From Lytechinus variegatus (taxonomy: Eukaryota; Echinodermata; Echinoidea; Temnopleuroida; Toxopneustidae): a stretch of DNA of 64,000 bases. Where the stretch lies: the NCBI RefSeq assembly GCF_018143015.1, contig NC_054746.1:22272464-22336463 (forward strand), in the 5' to 3' direction. Under the pieces are notes generated by a model that saw only the letters and a program-made list of their open reading frames with translations, was not told the origin of the DNA and ran no database searches. The translations under genes were made by a program, and so were the position numbers. Positions 24,041-35,100 of the stretch are shown one piece after another (position 1 is the first letter of the stretch; each line of letters begins with the position of its first letter).

Positions 24041-25450
24041 TTGACTGTATGCAGTTATGAATATGTTGTCTTGTATTTGAGTATGTCATTGAATATGTCG
24101 TCTAATAACGTTTCTAATTCGACGTCTTCTGTCGATGTCGAGAGGATTGGAAAGACGGTTGGATTGATCGTCATCGTTTTGCTCTCCATTGTCGGACATA
24201 TCATCTACGTGGTAACATTATCTCGAACCCCACGAATCCGTGTTCGAATCGGACCTTGGTATTTCTTCACCAATATTGCCGGATCTAATGTCGTCGCTGT
24301 CATCTTCTCACTCATTCCCAACATCATCGCTACTTGGTCAGGGTCGTGGACGTTGAGTACTGAGTTCTGTATTGCTTCAGCTTTTATCACGCAATTTACT
24401 TTCTATCAAATATGGCATACGGTTGGAATAATCTTTGTGGAAAGATATGTGAGGATCATGATGCCGCTCAAGCACAAGGAAATATTTAGGGTGATTCCGA
24501 CGTTGATTCTTCTAAGTGCACTATGGTTTTTCGACGCCATTCTGTCCATGTTACCGCTGATCAACTGGGGAGAGTATGGCTATCTCACCACAGAAGGACA
24601 ATGCGCACACTCTGTCGACGGCTACCAGAAGAATGTTTCCCATCTTTACTTCACCTTTGTATTGGGAATCATCCTTCCGTTGGCCCTGTCGATTCCCTTG
24701 TTTGCAAGGACAGTGAAAGGAGCACTGAAGAGCTTGAAAGACGACGAGGATATCTTCAAGGAGGAAGTAGCAGTTCCAGTGTCGTATGGATACCAACTGA
24801 AACGCCGTGAAAAGACACTAGCAAGAACGATCAAGAACCCGACCTTGACCGAGGAGAGGGTGAAGAAACTTAGAAAGAGACAAAAGAAACGAATCAAAAA
24901 GAGAAAGAAAAGGGCAAAGCGTGGGAGAGAGGATGATTCTTCTTCATCATCGTCATCATCTTCGTCATCGTCATCATCTTCTTCTTCGTCCTCCTCCTCA
25001 TCTGAAAACGAAAGCGCAACTCATCGCCGTTACAAGGATGCCAAACGGAAGAAACGAGCGTATCGATATCGACCGAACGAGATGGCGTTGGTCAAGACAG
25101 CAGCTCTTATACTCCTGGCCTTCAGCATCTGCTGGATTCCTTATCTCGTCGTCAAATTTTTCGAGACATACAACATCGCGATCCCATCAATCGTCGTAGT
25201 CGTTGTCGCTTTCTTGTCCTACTGTAGCCATGCGGTCTGTCCTTACATCTACATCATCAGCAGCAGAAGCTTCAGACGATATATCCACAAGGCATTTTGC
25301 AGTGTTTATCTCGCTGCTAGTAAGAAAAAGAAAAAGTCAAGAGAAAGGACACAAAATGATCTTCAAGAGAGTGACAATATCCATGATAATGAAGCTTATC
25401 TTGGTGATGAGGATTCTGGTGTTGAAGCTGTTTCAGAAACTATGTATTAA
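24041..25450 (+). CDS. Rhodopsin-like (class A) G protein-coupled receptor, intronless
   Basis: 469 residues forming a seven-helix plasma-membrane receptor; ligand unknown. Possible starts are Met1, Met15 (24083) and Met19 (24095). The N-tail has sequons at N18, N23 and N26. Helices: TM1 about 39-60, TM2 74-97, TM3 107-137, TM4 151-173, TM5 202-224, TM6 348-372, TM7 382-406. Class A marks: C110 and C188 (disulfide pair), ERY at 134-136, P213, CWIP at 364-367, CPYIY at 400-404 where NPxxY is usual. Odd residues: H53 for the TM1 Asn, N83 for the TM2 Asp, I124 for the TM3 Ser, S396, H397 and C400 in TM7. The third intracellular loop has about 120 residues, very basic at 274-294, then a run of 22 serines (300-321) in mixed TCN codons. 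The C-tail has a lysine run and is acidic at its end. The frame is open throughout, so a functional single-exon gene is likely. The subfamily is not recognised; lineage-specific receptor expansions are known in echinoderms. Confidence 0.93.
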   Translation: MTVCSYEYVVLYLSMSLNMSSNNVSNSTSSVDVERIGKTVGLIVIVLLSIVGHIIYVVTLSRTPRIRVRIGPWYFFTNIAGSNVVAVIFSLIPNIIATWSGSWTLSTEFCIASAFITQFTFYQIWHTVGIIFVERYVRIMMPLKHKEIFRVIPTLILLSALWFFDAILSMLPLINWGEYGYLTTEGQCAHSVDGYQKNVSHLYFTFVLGIILPLALSIPLFARTVKGALKSLKDDEDIFKEEVAVPVSYGYQLKRREKTLARTIKNPTLTEERVKKLRKRQKKRIKKRKKRAKRGREDDSSSSSSSSSSSSSSSSSSSSSSENESATHRRYKDAKRKKRAYRYRPNEMALVKTAALILLAFSICWIPYLVVKFFETYNIAIPSIVVVVVAFLSYCSHAVCPYIYIISSRSFRRYIHKAFCSVYLAASKKKKKSRERTQNDLQESDNIHDNEAYLGDEDSGVEAVSETMY

Positions 25451-25834
25451 TAGTTTTATCGTCTACTCGTAAATCATTCCTGTATATAAATTTACAAGGG
25501 GGAAATGTCATTGGGGCATGCATGCTGGGGCAGTCGCTCTCATGTTTCTTTCCTTCAAGACAGAGATCATAAACAATTACAAGAGAACGAAAGAACGAAA
25601 TGAGAGGGGTGATTGAAGAAGGAAGACAAACAAAAAGAAGACTGTCGAAGATCCCCTCCCCTATAGATAATACCCATATATAGTCTTTCATAGAGAAAAA
25701 TGCCCCTTTACATGCAGGGTCATAGTACCACGGTGCCCTCCCTTCTCCCATTGTCTAATATTCAACTCGTAATCATTCTTGAGGTTTGTTTTCTTGAGAC
25801 CTTATAAAATGGTTTTTCCTAAATCTGTCAATGG
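25451..25834. other. 3' flank of the GPCR gene
   Basis: No exon seen. The first AATAAA motifs downstream lie in the element at 25839-26414 and near 26692, so the transcript may run through the element; the 3' end is not defined by sequence alone. Confidence 0.35.
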
Positions 25835-25838
25835 TTAA

Positions 25839-26414
25839 AGGACAAGCACACCCCATCAAGAAGATGATTTGAATAAAAAAAGAAAAAAAACCCAACAAGC
25901 ATAACACTAAAAAAAAAATCATCAAAATCGGATGTAAAATAAGAAAGTTATGACATTTTAAACTTTTGCTTAATTTCACAAAACAGTGCACATCCTGGCT
26001 GGTATGCAAATGAGGAGAGTATAACGTCATCCACGACGTCACTATTTCTTTTGTATTTTATTACATGAAATATTCTATTTTTCTCCTCATTGTCAAGTGA
26101 TACAATGATTAATTCCCCCCTGAACATGTAGAATTATTATGGTTCAGTAAAGTTGGTCCTTACTTTATTACTGTCAACTGTAAAATGCAATATTGTATTA
26201 TTCAAACAGTAAAAAAGAAAAGAAATAGTGTGTGATGGACATCATCCACTACCTACACTGTTGTGCATATCACTGTTTTGTGAAAAATAGCCAAACTTTA
26301 TAATGTCATAACTTTCTCTTTTTACATCCGATTTTGATGAAATTTTCAGCACTATGCTAGTTTGATTTTTCTCTATTTATTCAAGTCAGCATTTTCCTGG
26401 GGTGGACTTGACGT
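25839..26414. mobile_element. TTAA-flanked miniature element, family A copy 1
   Basis: TTAA lies at 25835-25838 and 26415-26418. The left arm starts AGGACAAGCACACCCC; the right arm ends GGGGTGGACTTGACGT. Long arms of about 150 bp contain complementary blocks such as AAAATCGGATGTAAAATAAG and TTTTTACATCCGATTTTGAT. The same family occurs at 51765-52355 and 54609-55206, with one half at 28240-28379. No coding capacity. Confidence 0.85.
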
Positions 26415-28239
26415 TTAATGAGCTTTTACCATTATCGCCTTTTTTCGAAAACGATTGCGACATGTGAGTGCTAAATAGCTTTGAAACGTCGTAATACTTT
26501 GCAAGCACAAAAATAATATCATAGATCGAAGGTTTGTGTGATTTGTTGTGCGTTTTCTTGTGTGTAAATGTAAAATGAGTATTTACAATGATGTATTTAC
26601 ATAATTGAATGTATTGGATATTAATTCGCATTGTTTCTATCTTGTTTTCTGTTTAACAATTAGAGTCGATGTATAGTTGAGTAGAATTAAATCAATAAAC
26701 TTGTAAACTTAAACTTAAATCAATAAACTTGTAAAACAGACACCATCTCCTATTTTCTTGGAATAAAATGCAATTTCAAAAATGCGAATATAGGTCTATA
26801 ATCTGATAATTTGGTACTATATTTATGTCGAGTGTCTAAAACATCTCGTAAATAATAAAGATTTGTGTGGATTGGGAACCTCGGTTCAGTTGAAACTCTT
26901 GTAAATACAATTTTGTAGTTTGCCTGTTGGTCGAGTTTTACTTCTGATTATTCTGATTTGAGGGCGCGAAGGAACGAGAGAGGGAGAGAGAGAGAGAGAG
27001 AAGAGAGGGAGGGAAAGAAAGAAAGACAGACAGACTGATAAGCACAGATGAAGAAAAGGAGCGGGGACAGAAGAATTTGAAAAGATAAATTAGAAAAGAG
27101 GAGAAAAAGAAGGAAATAGAAAAATGGAGGAAGGGTAGAAAAGGGGGTGAAATTAAATAGAGACTGTGAAGACGAAAGAGGAGACAGATAAGAACATTTA
27201 AGAGAGAGAGAGAAGAAGAATGGAAGGTGTGAGATGGGGGTGTGGGTAAAAGTAAAATGGTGGAGACTCCTGCATGGAGAATGAAAGAAAAGTAATTAAA
27301 CTTCAGAAAAAGAATGAACGATCCTTTCACCACCTCCTCCCCCGAAAGTCGTTCCCCTTTCCTTTGTCAAGTTGCAATAAGATCCCCAAGGACAACTCTA
27401 AACTGAAATATAAAATGAATTTGTTTTTGATGGAATATGAATAAAAAAAAGTGGAAAATGTAATGACTGAGATAGGTCACATTTTATTCCTCAAACAAAA
27501 TATTGACAATGGCCAACAAAAATAATACTAAAAACAACAACAAAACAAAAAAGGAGGGGGAAATGGATCTGGGGCACAAGAGGATAGACCTTTTATTGTA
27601 ATATACATCTTTGAACATCATGCAGTTCTGATGGAATCATTGATTCTTGCCTGCCTCTCCTATATACCCCACCCTCCCACCCCTCCACGACGACGCGTGC
27701 CTAAAAGCAGGTAAATTCTGCATTTTTGTTGATGTTGGAATCCGCTCAGTCCCTTGCTTGTTTTGTAGTTACATATAAAAATTAAATGTTATGAAAGGGG
27801 AACGCGGGGGTATTTGAAATGCTCGAAAGACATTTGAATTTTTAATGACTCGCAATATACACGAACCCGATATTTCAAACTAAGGACTGACAGTATTAAT
27901 ATGAATTAACTTCAAAGTTAACTGCTTATTTACAATTAATTAACGTAAATATTACATGCTCATACCGTCATTACACATTTTTATAGGCCTACTATGTATA
28001 CCCTATACCCTTAACTTGAACTTGGTTTGATTTCTTATCCCCCCCCCAAAAAAAAAACAGTTAAAATGAAAAATATATATATCAAGTGTTTTACTGTGAA
28101 CAGATGGAGACCCTGTTTACCAACAAATCTATATAATTTTCTTTTTAATTCATTATTTTGAAATATGCTCTATGAGAGTCACCATCGGCTCCCATAATAA
28201 TTACATAGGCCTATAAAGGATATGTGCCCACCGTCTGTT
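26415..28239. other. No gene seen; purine-rich tract
   Basis: A GA-rich stretch spans about 26965-27230. A direct duplication of AAATCAATAAACTTGTAAA lies near 26688 and 26717. A poly-A run follows C-runs near 28040. No exon. Confidence 0.45.
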
Positions 28240-28379
28240 TTCTGAAAATAAGCGAAATTGACTAATTTAAAATGCTATAGACCAACATGCGATTTTGATG
28301 GAATTTTCAGTGATGGATTATATTTGTCTCATTTGCCTCTTTTTATTCAAATAAACCTTTTTTCTTGGGATAGAAGCCT
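28240..28379. mobile_element. Half copy of the TTAA family A element
   Basis: The wording GATTTTGATGGAATTTTCAG, then TTTTTATTCAAATAAACCTT, matches the right arm of the complete copies and ends next to TTTAA near 28380. The left arm is absent, so this is a decayed remnant. Confidence 0.6.
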
Positions 28380-28553
28380 CTTTAACAGGAGTTTCTTCCA
28401 TTTCCGTGAGTGTCCCTCTCTTTGTGCTGATAAAGGCCTATAATAAAAAAAATAATCAAGATGCATTCTCTTTATTTTTTTCCACCGAGAGCGGTAAATT
28501 TCCCGACCCAAAAGCTTGTTGTTGTGCGAGCTGAAATTACGTTTACATACTGC

Positions 28554-28695
28554 AGGGGCCGCGGAACGGTTTTCAAAGTGGGGGGGGGGGGGCTGACCGT
28601 GGAAAAAATCACAATCATATTTTTTTACGTTTTTGTACACGGTTTTGGGAAAAAGTGGGGAGAGCCCCCATCCCCACCCCCTTTCCGCGGTCCCT
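28554..28695. mobile_element. Small inverted-end element with a G-run
   Basis: AGGGGCCGCGGAACG (28554-28568) is answered by CTTTCCGCGGTCCCT (28681-28695). A run of about 14 G follows the left end and C-rich sequence precedes the right end, so about 142 bp can fold back. No target-site duplication is evident. Confidence 0.6.
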
Positions 28696-28859
28696 ACCAT
28701 AGAAAGAAGATAACTTATGACAGATGGAATACCCCCTCGATGCATACGACCGGCATACGACCATAGAGATAATTAGTATACATCTCTATGCATACGACCC
28801 AGAAGATCCACTTGTTGAGGGGGGAAATGTATTGTGCCTGCGTCTGCAGACTAGATTTG

Positions 28860-29007
28860 ATTCACCAATGAGACAGACAACCAGACGTCACGTGGTACCC
28901 TTCAACTGGCGCGCCAGATTCGTGTAGCGCGCGAAATCTTCATTTTTTGTGTACATTTCAATTCTGTGTATGTTGTGCGTGCAGTATTTGTTGTGTTACT
29001 TACACAC
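28860..29007 (+). promoter_or_regulatory. Probable TATA-less promoter of the RING gene
   Basis: The 150 bp before the first codon are GC-richer than their surroundings. They hold CCAAT (28865-28869), ACGTCACGTG (CRE and E-box halves, about 28884-28893), the palindrome TGGCGCGCCA (about 28907-28916), and GCGCGAAA (28929-28936), whose complement TTTCGCGC fits an E2F site. No TATA box. These are short motif matches only; promoter function is inferred from their clustering and position. Confidence 0.4.
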
Positions 29008-29135
29008 ATGTCTCGACTTCTGGAGGCAAGCCTCTGCTTCATTTCCGAGCAAGTTTCTCGTGTTTTTGGCCAAAAAGACCAGAGATCTTCATCTGAAGAA
29101 ATGTTTGAGCAGGATCAACAGCATTTTGAGAGCAG
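29008..29135 (+). CDS. RING gene exon 1
   Basis: Starts MSRLLEASLCF and has 42 codons plus AG, followed by the donor GTAAGT. The competing frame in the same segment lacks a phase-compatible partner. It is supported by exact phase fit to exon 2 and by the promoter-like segment upstream, not by homology. Confidence 0.75.
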
Positions 29136-32100
29136 GTAAGTGACGTTGGCGATGCTATTATTGAGAGTTTGGTCTTGCTGGGAGGTAATGCCGACCGCCT
29201 GGCCATTTAAAATTTAAAGAGCCAGCTGCACCCTCACTGTGGCAGCCCAGCCTGGGCCGCCGGTCGCGACGTTCTTGGCAGTGTCGACGTGTTCTGGTTG
29301 CTTGGGCTGGGGCGCGCAGCTAGTACTAGTACTACTACTACTAGTACTACTACTACCTACTCTGTAGTATAGTATCCAAGTCCTAAAGCCTAGTCAGAGC
29401 TGAGCAAGTTGATGTCAGGAGGCAAAAGCCAAACCATAGACCTTATCGCAAATAGCGTTTGTCGTGTGAGGGCGTCTGTCATCGCAGAGGATCACGGGCA
29501 TGCGAAAGGGGGCAAACGCGGAATCGGCCTACGGGAAGCCATACAACGCCATATGTTTTGTGTAGTGTCACTCAAAATCCAGGTTTTATTTTAAGTCTGA
29601 TTTCTTCGCATTTAAATTATTTGGGATAGTCTACTGAAATGAATGTGGATTTATAGAACAATCTTTGTATCATGTCTCATGATTGCCCAGTGAAAGTTTC
29701 GTATTTTTGAAGTTTTCTTGGGCTAAACTTGGGAAGATTTTGTGAGAAAAGTGAGACGGTGATTGCGGGTCAATGCCAATCGACTTTAGAGAAGAGCACG
29801 TCGGTGATCCGAATTAGAAAGCATATTTTTCCATAAAAGAATATTCATGAGAATCATAATGTAGACCATTTTATCTCCATATAAATTGAGCTAGTTTTTA
29901 TTATTTTGCCCGGGGGGGCACTCAGTATATATAATGCATATAGGGGACCCCCATTTTTACACCCAAATTTCCGTTCCAAGGCATAGCATTTTTGTCTTTT
30001 TGAGAAAAAAAAACAAACAAAGCCGCTCCAAGGCAAAGCATTTTGTTATCGAGAAAAAAGAAGAAAGAAATCCGCTCCTAAGCTTCGCATATTTTTCGTT
30101 ACGCCGTTCCGGTTGCATTGATCTGCTGCAATTTTGGTGAAAAGCGGTCGCCGAGCGCTGTCCGACCATCGTCTCTGCCCGAGCGCACCCGGCGGAGGCC
30201 GCGCTAGCTGCATCATGCACGCATGCCCGTTCCATAGGGGTGCATACGCACGCGTACTCACACGCTGACGATCCGTTCCAAGGACCCCCGTTTTCACAAA
30301 ATTGTAGTTCAGAAGCCCGTTCCGAGGACCCTCCTTTTTACAATAAGCCCGCTCCAAGGCCCCCGTTTTTTGTCTCGCCCGCGGCACACCCCTACCACTT
30401 TTTTGGTCGAGTGCCCCCCCCCCCCCGGGTTATTTTGGGGGAAATATAATATAGTCCTTTTTTGCAACCCAGGCTTTTGAGTTCGATCATACAAGCTCTG
30501 TTAAGGGGGGTTGGGGTGAGACAAATATAAAGTATATTAAAAACAAGCTAGTGTGTGTGTGTGTATATATATATGTACATATATATATAAAGGACATAAA
30601 ATAATAGGCCTATGGCATGCAGGATAAAGATTAAATAAATCCCTGAATTTAAAACATTTTAGTGATCCCGTATAGGCCCTATATTCCTCCAACCTCTCTG
30701 TAATTTTATTTTGTCTGAAACTTCGCAGATGATGGATATTTAATTCATATAAATGATATATATTCATTCTTTTGATTAAAAAATCTTATTTTAACATTTA
30801 CATCTTCAATTAATTTCATCGCATTTAGTCACTTCTCTCAGATCACCTTCCTCATTTCTTTTTTCTTTTTTTTTTTTTTACTTATTTTTCTCTCAACATA
30901 CTTTCATCTATTCTCATTTTTGTTCTATTTAATTCATTATTTTGTCTAAGCCAGGCCTGTCTAAGCATGCCACTAATAAAACTTCAGAATGTCCAACCAT
31001 GATCCTGAATTAATATATGCAATAATAATGTAGCCTATCTGTGGAGAGAAAGAAACGCAGCTCGGTTTGTAGGCCTACTCTAAATAAAATCATGATTGAG
31101 ATAATTATTTATGAAACATGTATTCTTGACTATCGATCGATATTACAAAAATATAAAACTAGAATAAAGTAATCAAATCTACTGCAGAGTTTGTTTTATT
31201 GATCCTCATTTTATTATTTGGATCGAATTCCGGGACCAGTTTCCTCCACTACCTTGCCGACGTCACTGTCCCTGGGACGAGTGCCCGCTGTCCGTGCATA
31301 CAAGCTCACTTTGCACAGCTGCACAGCTCAAAATACGCACAGACAGTGCGCGAAAATGAAACAAAATTGCACTTGTTTTCCTAAAGTCTGTGGTAATTCT
31401 TGCAGCTATAGACAGCACATCTATCTCTGTCACCCATGATTAAGAAGAAAAGTGATGTTAGACTCTGGAACAAATACATGTATGACGATGCGTTTACTGG
31501 AAGTTAGCAAAATGTTGGCTGCGGGCGTCGATCGTATTTTGATTCACTATGGAAATCGTACACTATATTGTCTGCTGCTTGCGGTCGCATGGTCGCATCC
31601 GGACAATAGCGGCGCTATTGCCCCCTTTGCGATCCCATGATCCTTTGCGTGAATCTATTTGCAATAAGGTCTATGGGATCACTAAAACTCTAAAAGACAC
31701 TATTTCTAGGGATGGGCGCTATGCAGTTTCACACCTGCGGACAGACAGTTAACTTAATAATAATAAGTTGTTAGCTATGTTAGCTAGATCAAATTTCCCC
31801 TTGGGCATGGCTAGCCAGGAGGTAGACAGCTGGCAGCCCTCTGTTTCGAGGAGTTTTTAAACATTTTTTTTTTTAATTTCTCCTCATACACAGACGGCTC
31901 GCTATCGTGCAGCCACCATTAGGGGACTTGCATTGCAAAATCCCCCCGTCGGGGCTCTTCAGTTTTTGTCTTTAATGAATAAAAATTATGAAAATTAACA
32001 CTATCAAATTGCAAATCAATATTGCCTCTTGGCATTAATTGCCAAAAAACAGAGAAAAATCAAGTTAAAAGGAACAAAAACAGTGACTTACCTCGGCCTC

Positions 32101-35100
32101 GGCTGTCGCGCAAATTCACTTTCCCGTTTTATCCGATCTTAAGTACATAAACATATGGCCATTGAGTCCCCTGTACAGATCGCGCTAGAACTTCGGTCTC
32201 TGTATTTGGTGAGTGAAGCCAACGGAGTTCAGCGGAACAACCAACATAACAGAGAACGAAGCTTTTGGTCTAGCCAGGAGGCTTCTAGAGAGTAAAAATC
32301 ATTTACTAATATAAGGTTACTCTCATACGAAGCCAGGTCTTCCTTTCTATACATTTGTGTGTACCACCAAAAACCTGAAACTTTCTCCCCCCCCCCGAGA
32401 TTTCTACTTTCTTTCTAAAAAAAAAAAGATCTAGCCCTAAATCATGTACATGGGATACAACTTCATTTCCAACATTTCTACGCTATGGATTTTATTTTTA
32501 GACAAGAATTCATCAAAAAAATGAGAAAAATATGAAAAGACGGAAGAGACTTGCCCGATGTTTACGCCGCCATCTTCTTTTCTATTGTTCTTCACCCACG
32601 TTACGCGACACAAGCGTCCGTATCGCAATTGCATTGCCCTATAAATAACATGAATCTCACCCCAGTGCTAAAATATCCTGAGGTGGTATTCTGTAACTCT
32701 GTCATAACTTTTGTCATAAATTTTGTCATTTCTTTTCGAGATGTGACACCGCTATGATTGTCACAAATCGGTATTCTGAACATTGTCTTTTCCCTGTCAT
32801 ATCTCTCAAAGTTCCCACCCATCTTTTCGGAAGCAAACCAATCAAAATCATCGTTAGTTCCCAGTTGGAGCCCTTCTAGCCAATAGGAAAGCCCCGTGGC
32901 AAGTAGGGCGTATCCCCAAAACAGTTGCTGGCTTCGCGCAACTACCGGTACGCGTATATTGATGCGCTTAATTACAAAGAGAGATGGAGCTGTGAAGAAT
33001 TTTAGAGGAGAAGTATAAAAGTAAGGAAAACAGAACAAAGGGAGGAATAAATATGTAGGGCCTAACTAATTGGAGCATGAAAAAATAATTTTGAAAATTG
33101 TCATGGAAGATGAGTTGAAACTAATACCACAATCCAATCAAAATAATTTAATTGTTTGCTTGACATTCAGTCGGCAGGGTATCGGGATATTTGGTACTAA
33201 AAGATATGACAAAATTTATGACTGCTACCCCCCTGGCATAACTTTTGTCATATCTTTTGCTTGTATAAAAGGATTACGCGCATTGAAAGCCGCGTATTTT
33301 TGCTGCGCGCTAAAGAGAAGAGACAAAATTTATGACAAATTTTGTGACAAAAGTTATGACATCCACCAGAATACCGATTTTGTCATGTCTCTGAGGTAAG
33401 ATAAAATATGGAGAAAACACAATGTTCAGAATACCGCCCCTGCATGCTAGACCATTTGAAGCGGGATTCAGCTTTGAGGTGAGATTCATGATATTTATCG
33501 GCTGATACAAGTATTTTTGTCTCACCTGCATAGCAGTGTGAGACTATAGGCGCCGCTTTTCCGGCGGCAGCGTCAACACCAAATCTTAACCGAAGATTAA
33601 GTTTTTGAAATGACAGCATAACTTAGAAAGTATATGGACCTAGTTCATGAAACGTGGCCATAAGGTTAATCAAGTATTACTGAACATCCTACCTGACTTT
33701 CATGTCACATGACCAAGGGCAAAGGTCATTTAGGGTCAATGAACTTAGACCATGTTGGGGGAATCAACATCAAAATCTTAACTTAATGTTAAGTTTTTGA
33801 AATGTCATAACTTTAAAAAATGTATGGACCTAGTTCATGAAACTTGAACATAAGGTTAACCAAGTATCACTGAACATCCTGCATGATTTTCACATCACAT
33901 GACCAAGGTAAAAGGTCATTTAGGGTCAATGAACTTTGGCCGAATTGGGGGTATCTGTTGAATTACCATCATAACTTTGAAAGTTAATGGATCTGATTCA
34001 TGAAACTTGCACATAATAGTAATCAAGTACATGTATCACTGAACATCCTGTGCGCATTTTAGGTCACATGATTAAGGTCAATTAACTTTGGCCATGTTGG
34101 GGGTATTTGTTGAATTACCATCATATCTATGTAAGTATATTGGTCCAGTTCATATTACGTAGACATAAGAATAACCAAGTATCACTGAACATCTTGTGCA
34201 AGTTATAGTAGTTTTCAAAGTCAGCACTGCTGCTGTATTGAACAGACGGCAAGATTGCAACAGTATTTTGAGTAATTGCTCATCTTTTTTGAGTTCTCTT
34301 ATTTTTTATATATTGATTTTCGTGTAAAAAATAGTTCATTACTTCCAAATGGGGCAATTAAGTTGTAGCCAATTTACATAAGTTTGGGCTCAAAACCCTA
34401 AATAAAGTGTGTGATTTCGATGAACCTTAATCATGGGAAAAATGACGGTACGTGTAGTGTAATGGCATGCCGTCCATGGAGATGAAGCATGTCAGTGTCA
34501 GTGGAATGACTTTAATCTGACTGAGAATTTGAACAATTGCGTTGAGATCATCAAAGCCAAAATAGATTAGACTAGACTTCAGGCAGCCGTTCCAGATAGC
34601 GATATTGAAAAAGCAGTGGGCATTAGCCTTGAGGAGTCCATGATGATATTTTATTAATATTTTGAAATTGTCCCACAATTCAAGAAAGTAAGGACAAAGT
34701 TTGTCTCTTACTTTTTTTTTTCAAATCTACAGGATTGAATGTGGCATCTGCTTGCAGCCACGCCTGGAGATGGTGACTGGGAAATGCCAGCATAGATTCT
34801 GTGTAAGATGCATGTATGACAGCAAGGAAACAAGAAGGGAGGGAATGAAAAAATGTCCATCTTGTCAACAAGATTCTGCGTTTCCAAATGTCCGGTAAGC
34901 AAATCCATCTAATCTATAATTAGAATAAAAAACTCCAGAAGGTAGGGGGATGCAAAAAAACTGTCATCTCTTGAGTGTGAACTGCATCACTGAAAAATTC
35001 TGTTTCAATTATTATGGAAAAAGAAGTGTCTTCTCTAAGCTCACTGACTTATTTTGAAGGTTACTATCCTCACACAAGAGCTGTGTTGTAGCCTCTGGTT

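Larger units (their letters stand above)
29434..31679. repeat. Inverted repeat pair bracketing 2.2 kb of RING intron 1
   Basis: CCATAGACCTTATCGCAAAT at about 29435 is answered near 31660 by ATTTGCAATAAGGTCTATGG. Further inward, GGATCACGGGCATGCGAAAG pairs with CTTTGCGATCCCATGATCC with mismatches. Either these are ends of one 2.2 kb element or two opposed remnants of the same family. The 29909-30429 insertion lies inside. Confidence 0.5.

Noticed and set aside
24230..24250. GTTCGAATC, similar to a tRNA T-loop
   Set aside because: It is inside the GPCR coding frame and no acceptor or anticodon arms can be drawn around it.
24523..25199. Extra frames inside the GPCR
   Set aside because: Out-of-frame readings of the receptor sequence; one is His/Arg-rich because of the TCN serine run.
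30046..30387. 113-codon minus-strand frame and neighbours
   Set aside because: Lies inside the 29909-30429 element; no transposase motif and overlapping frames are equally open.
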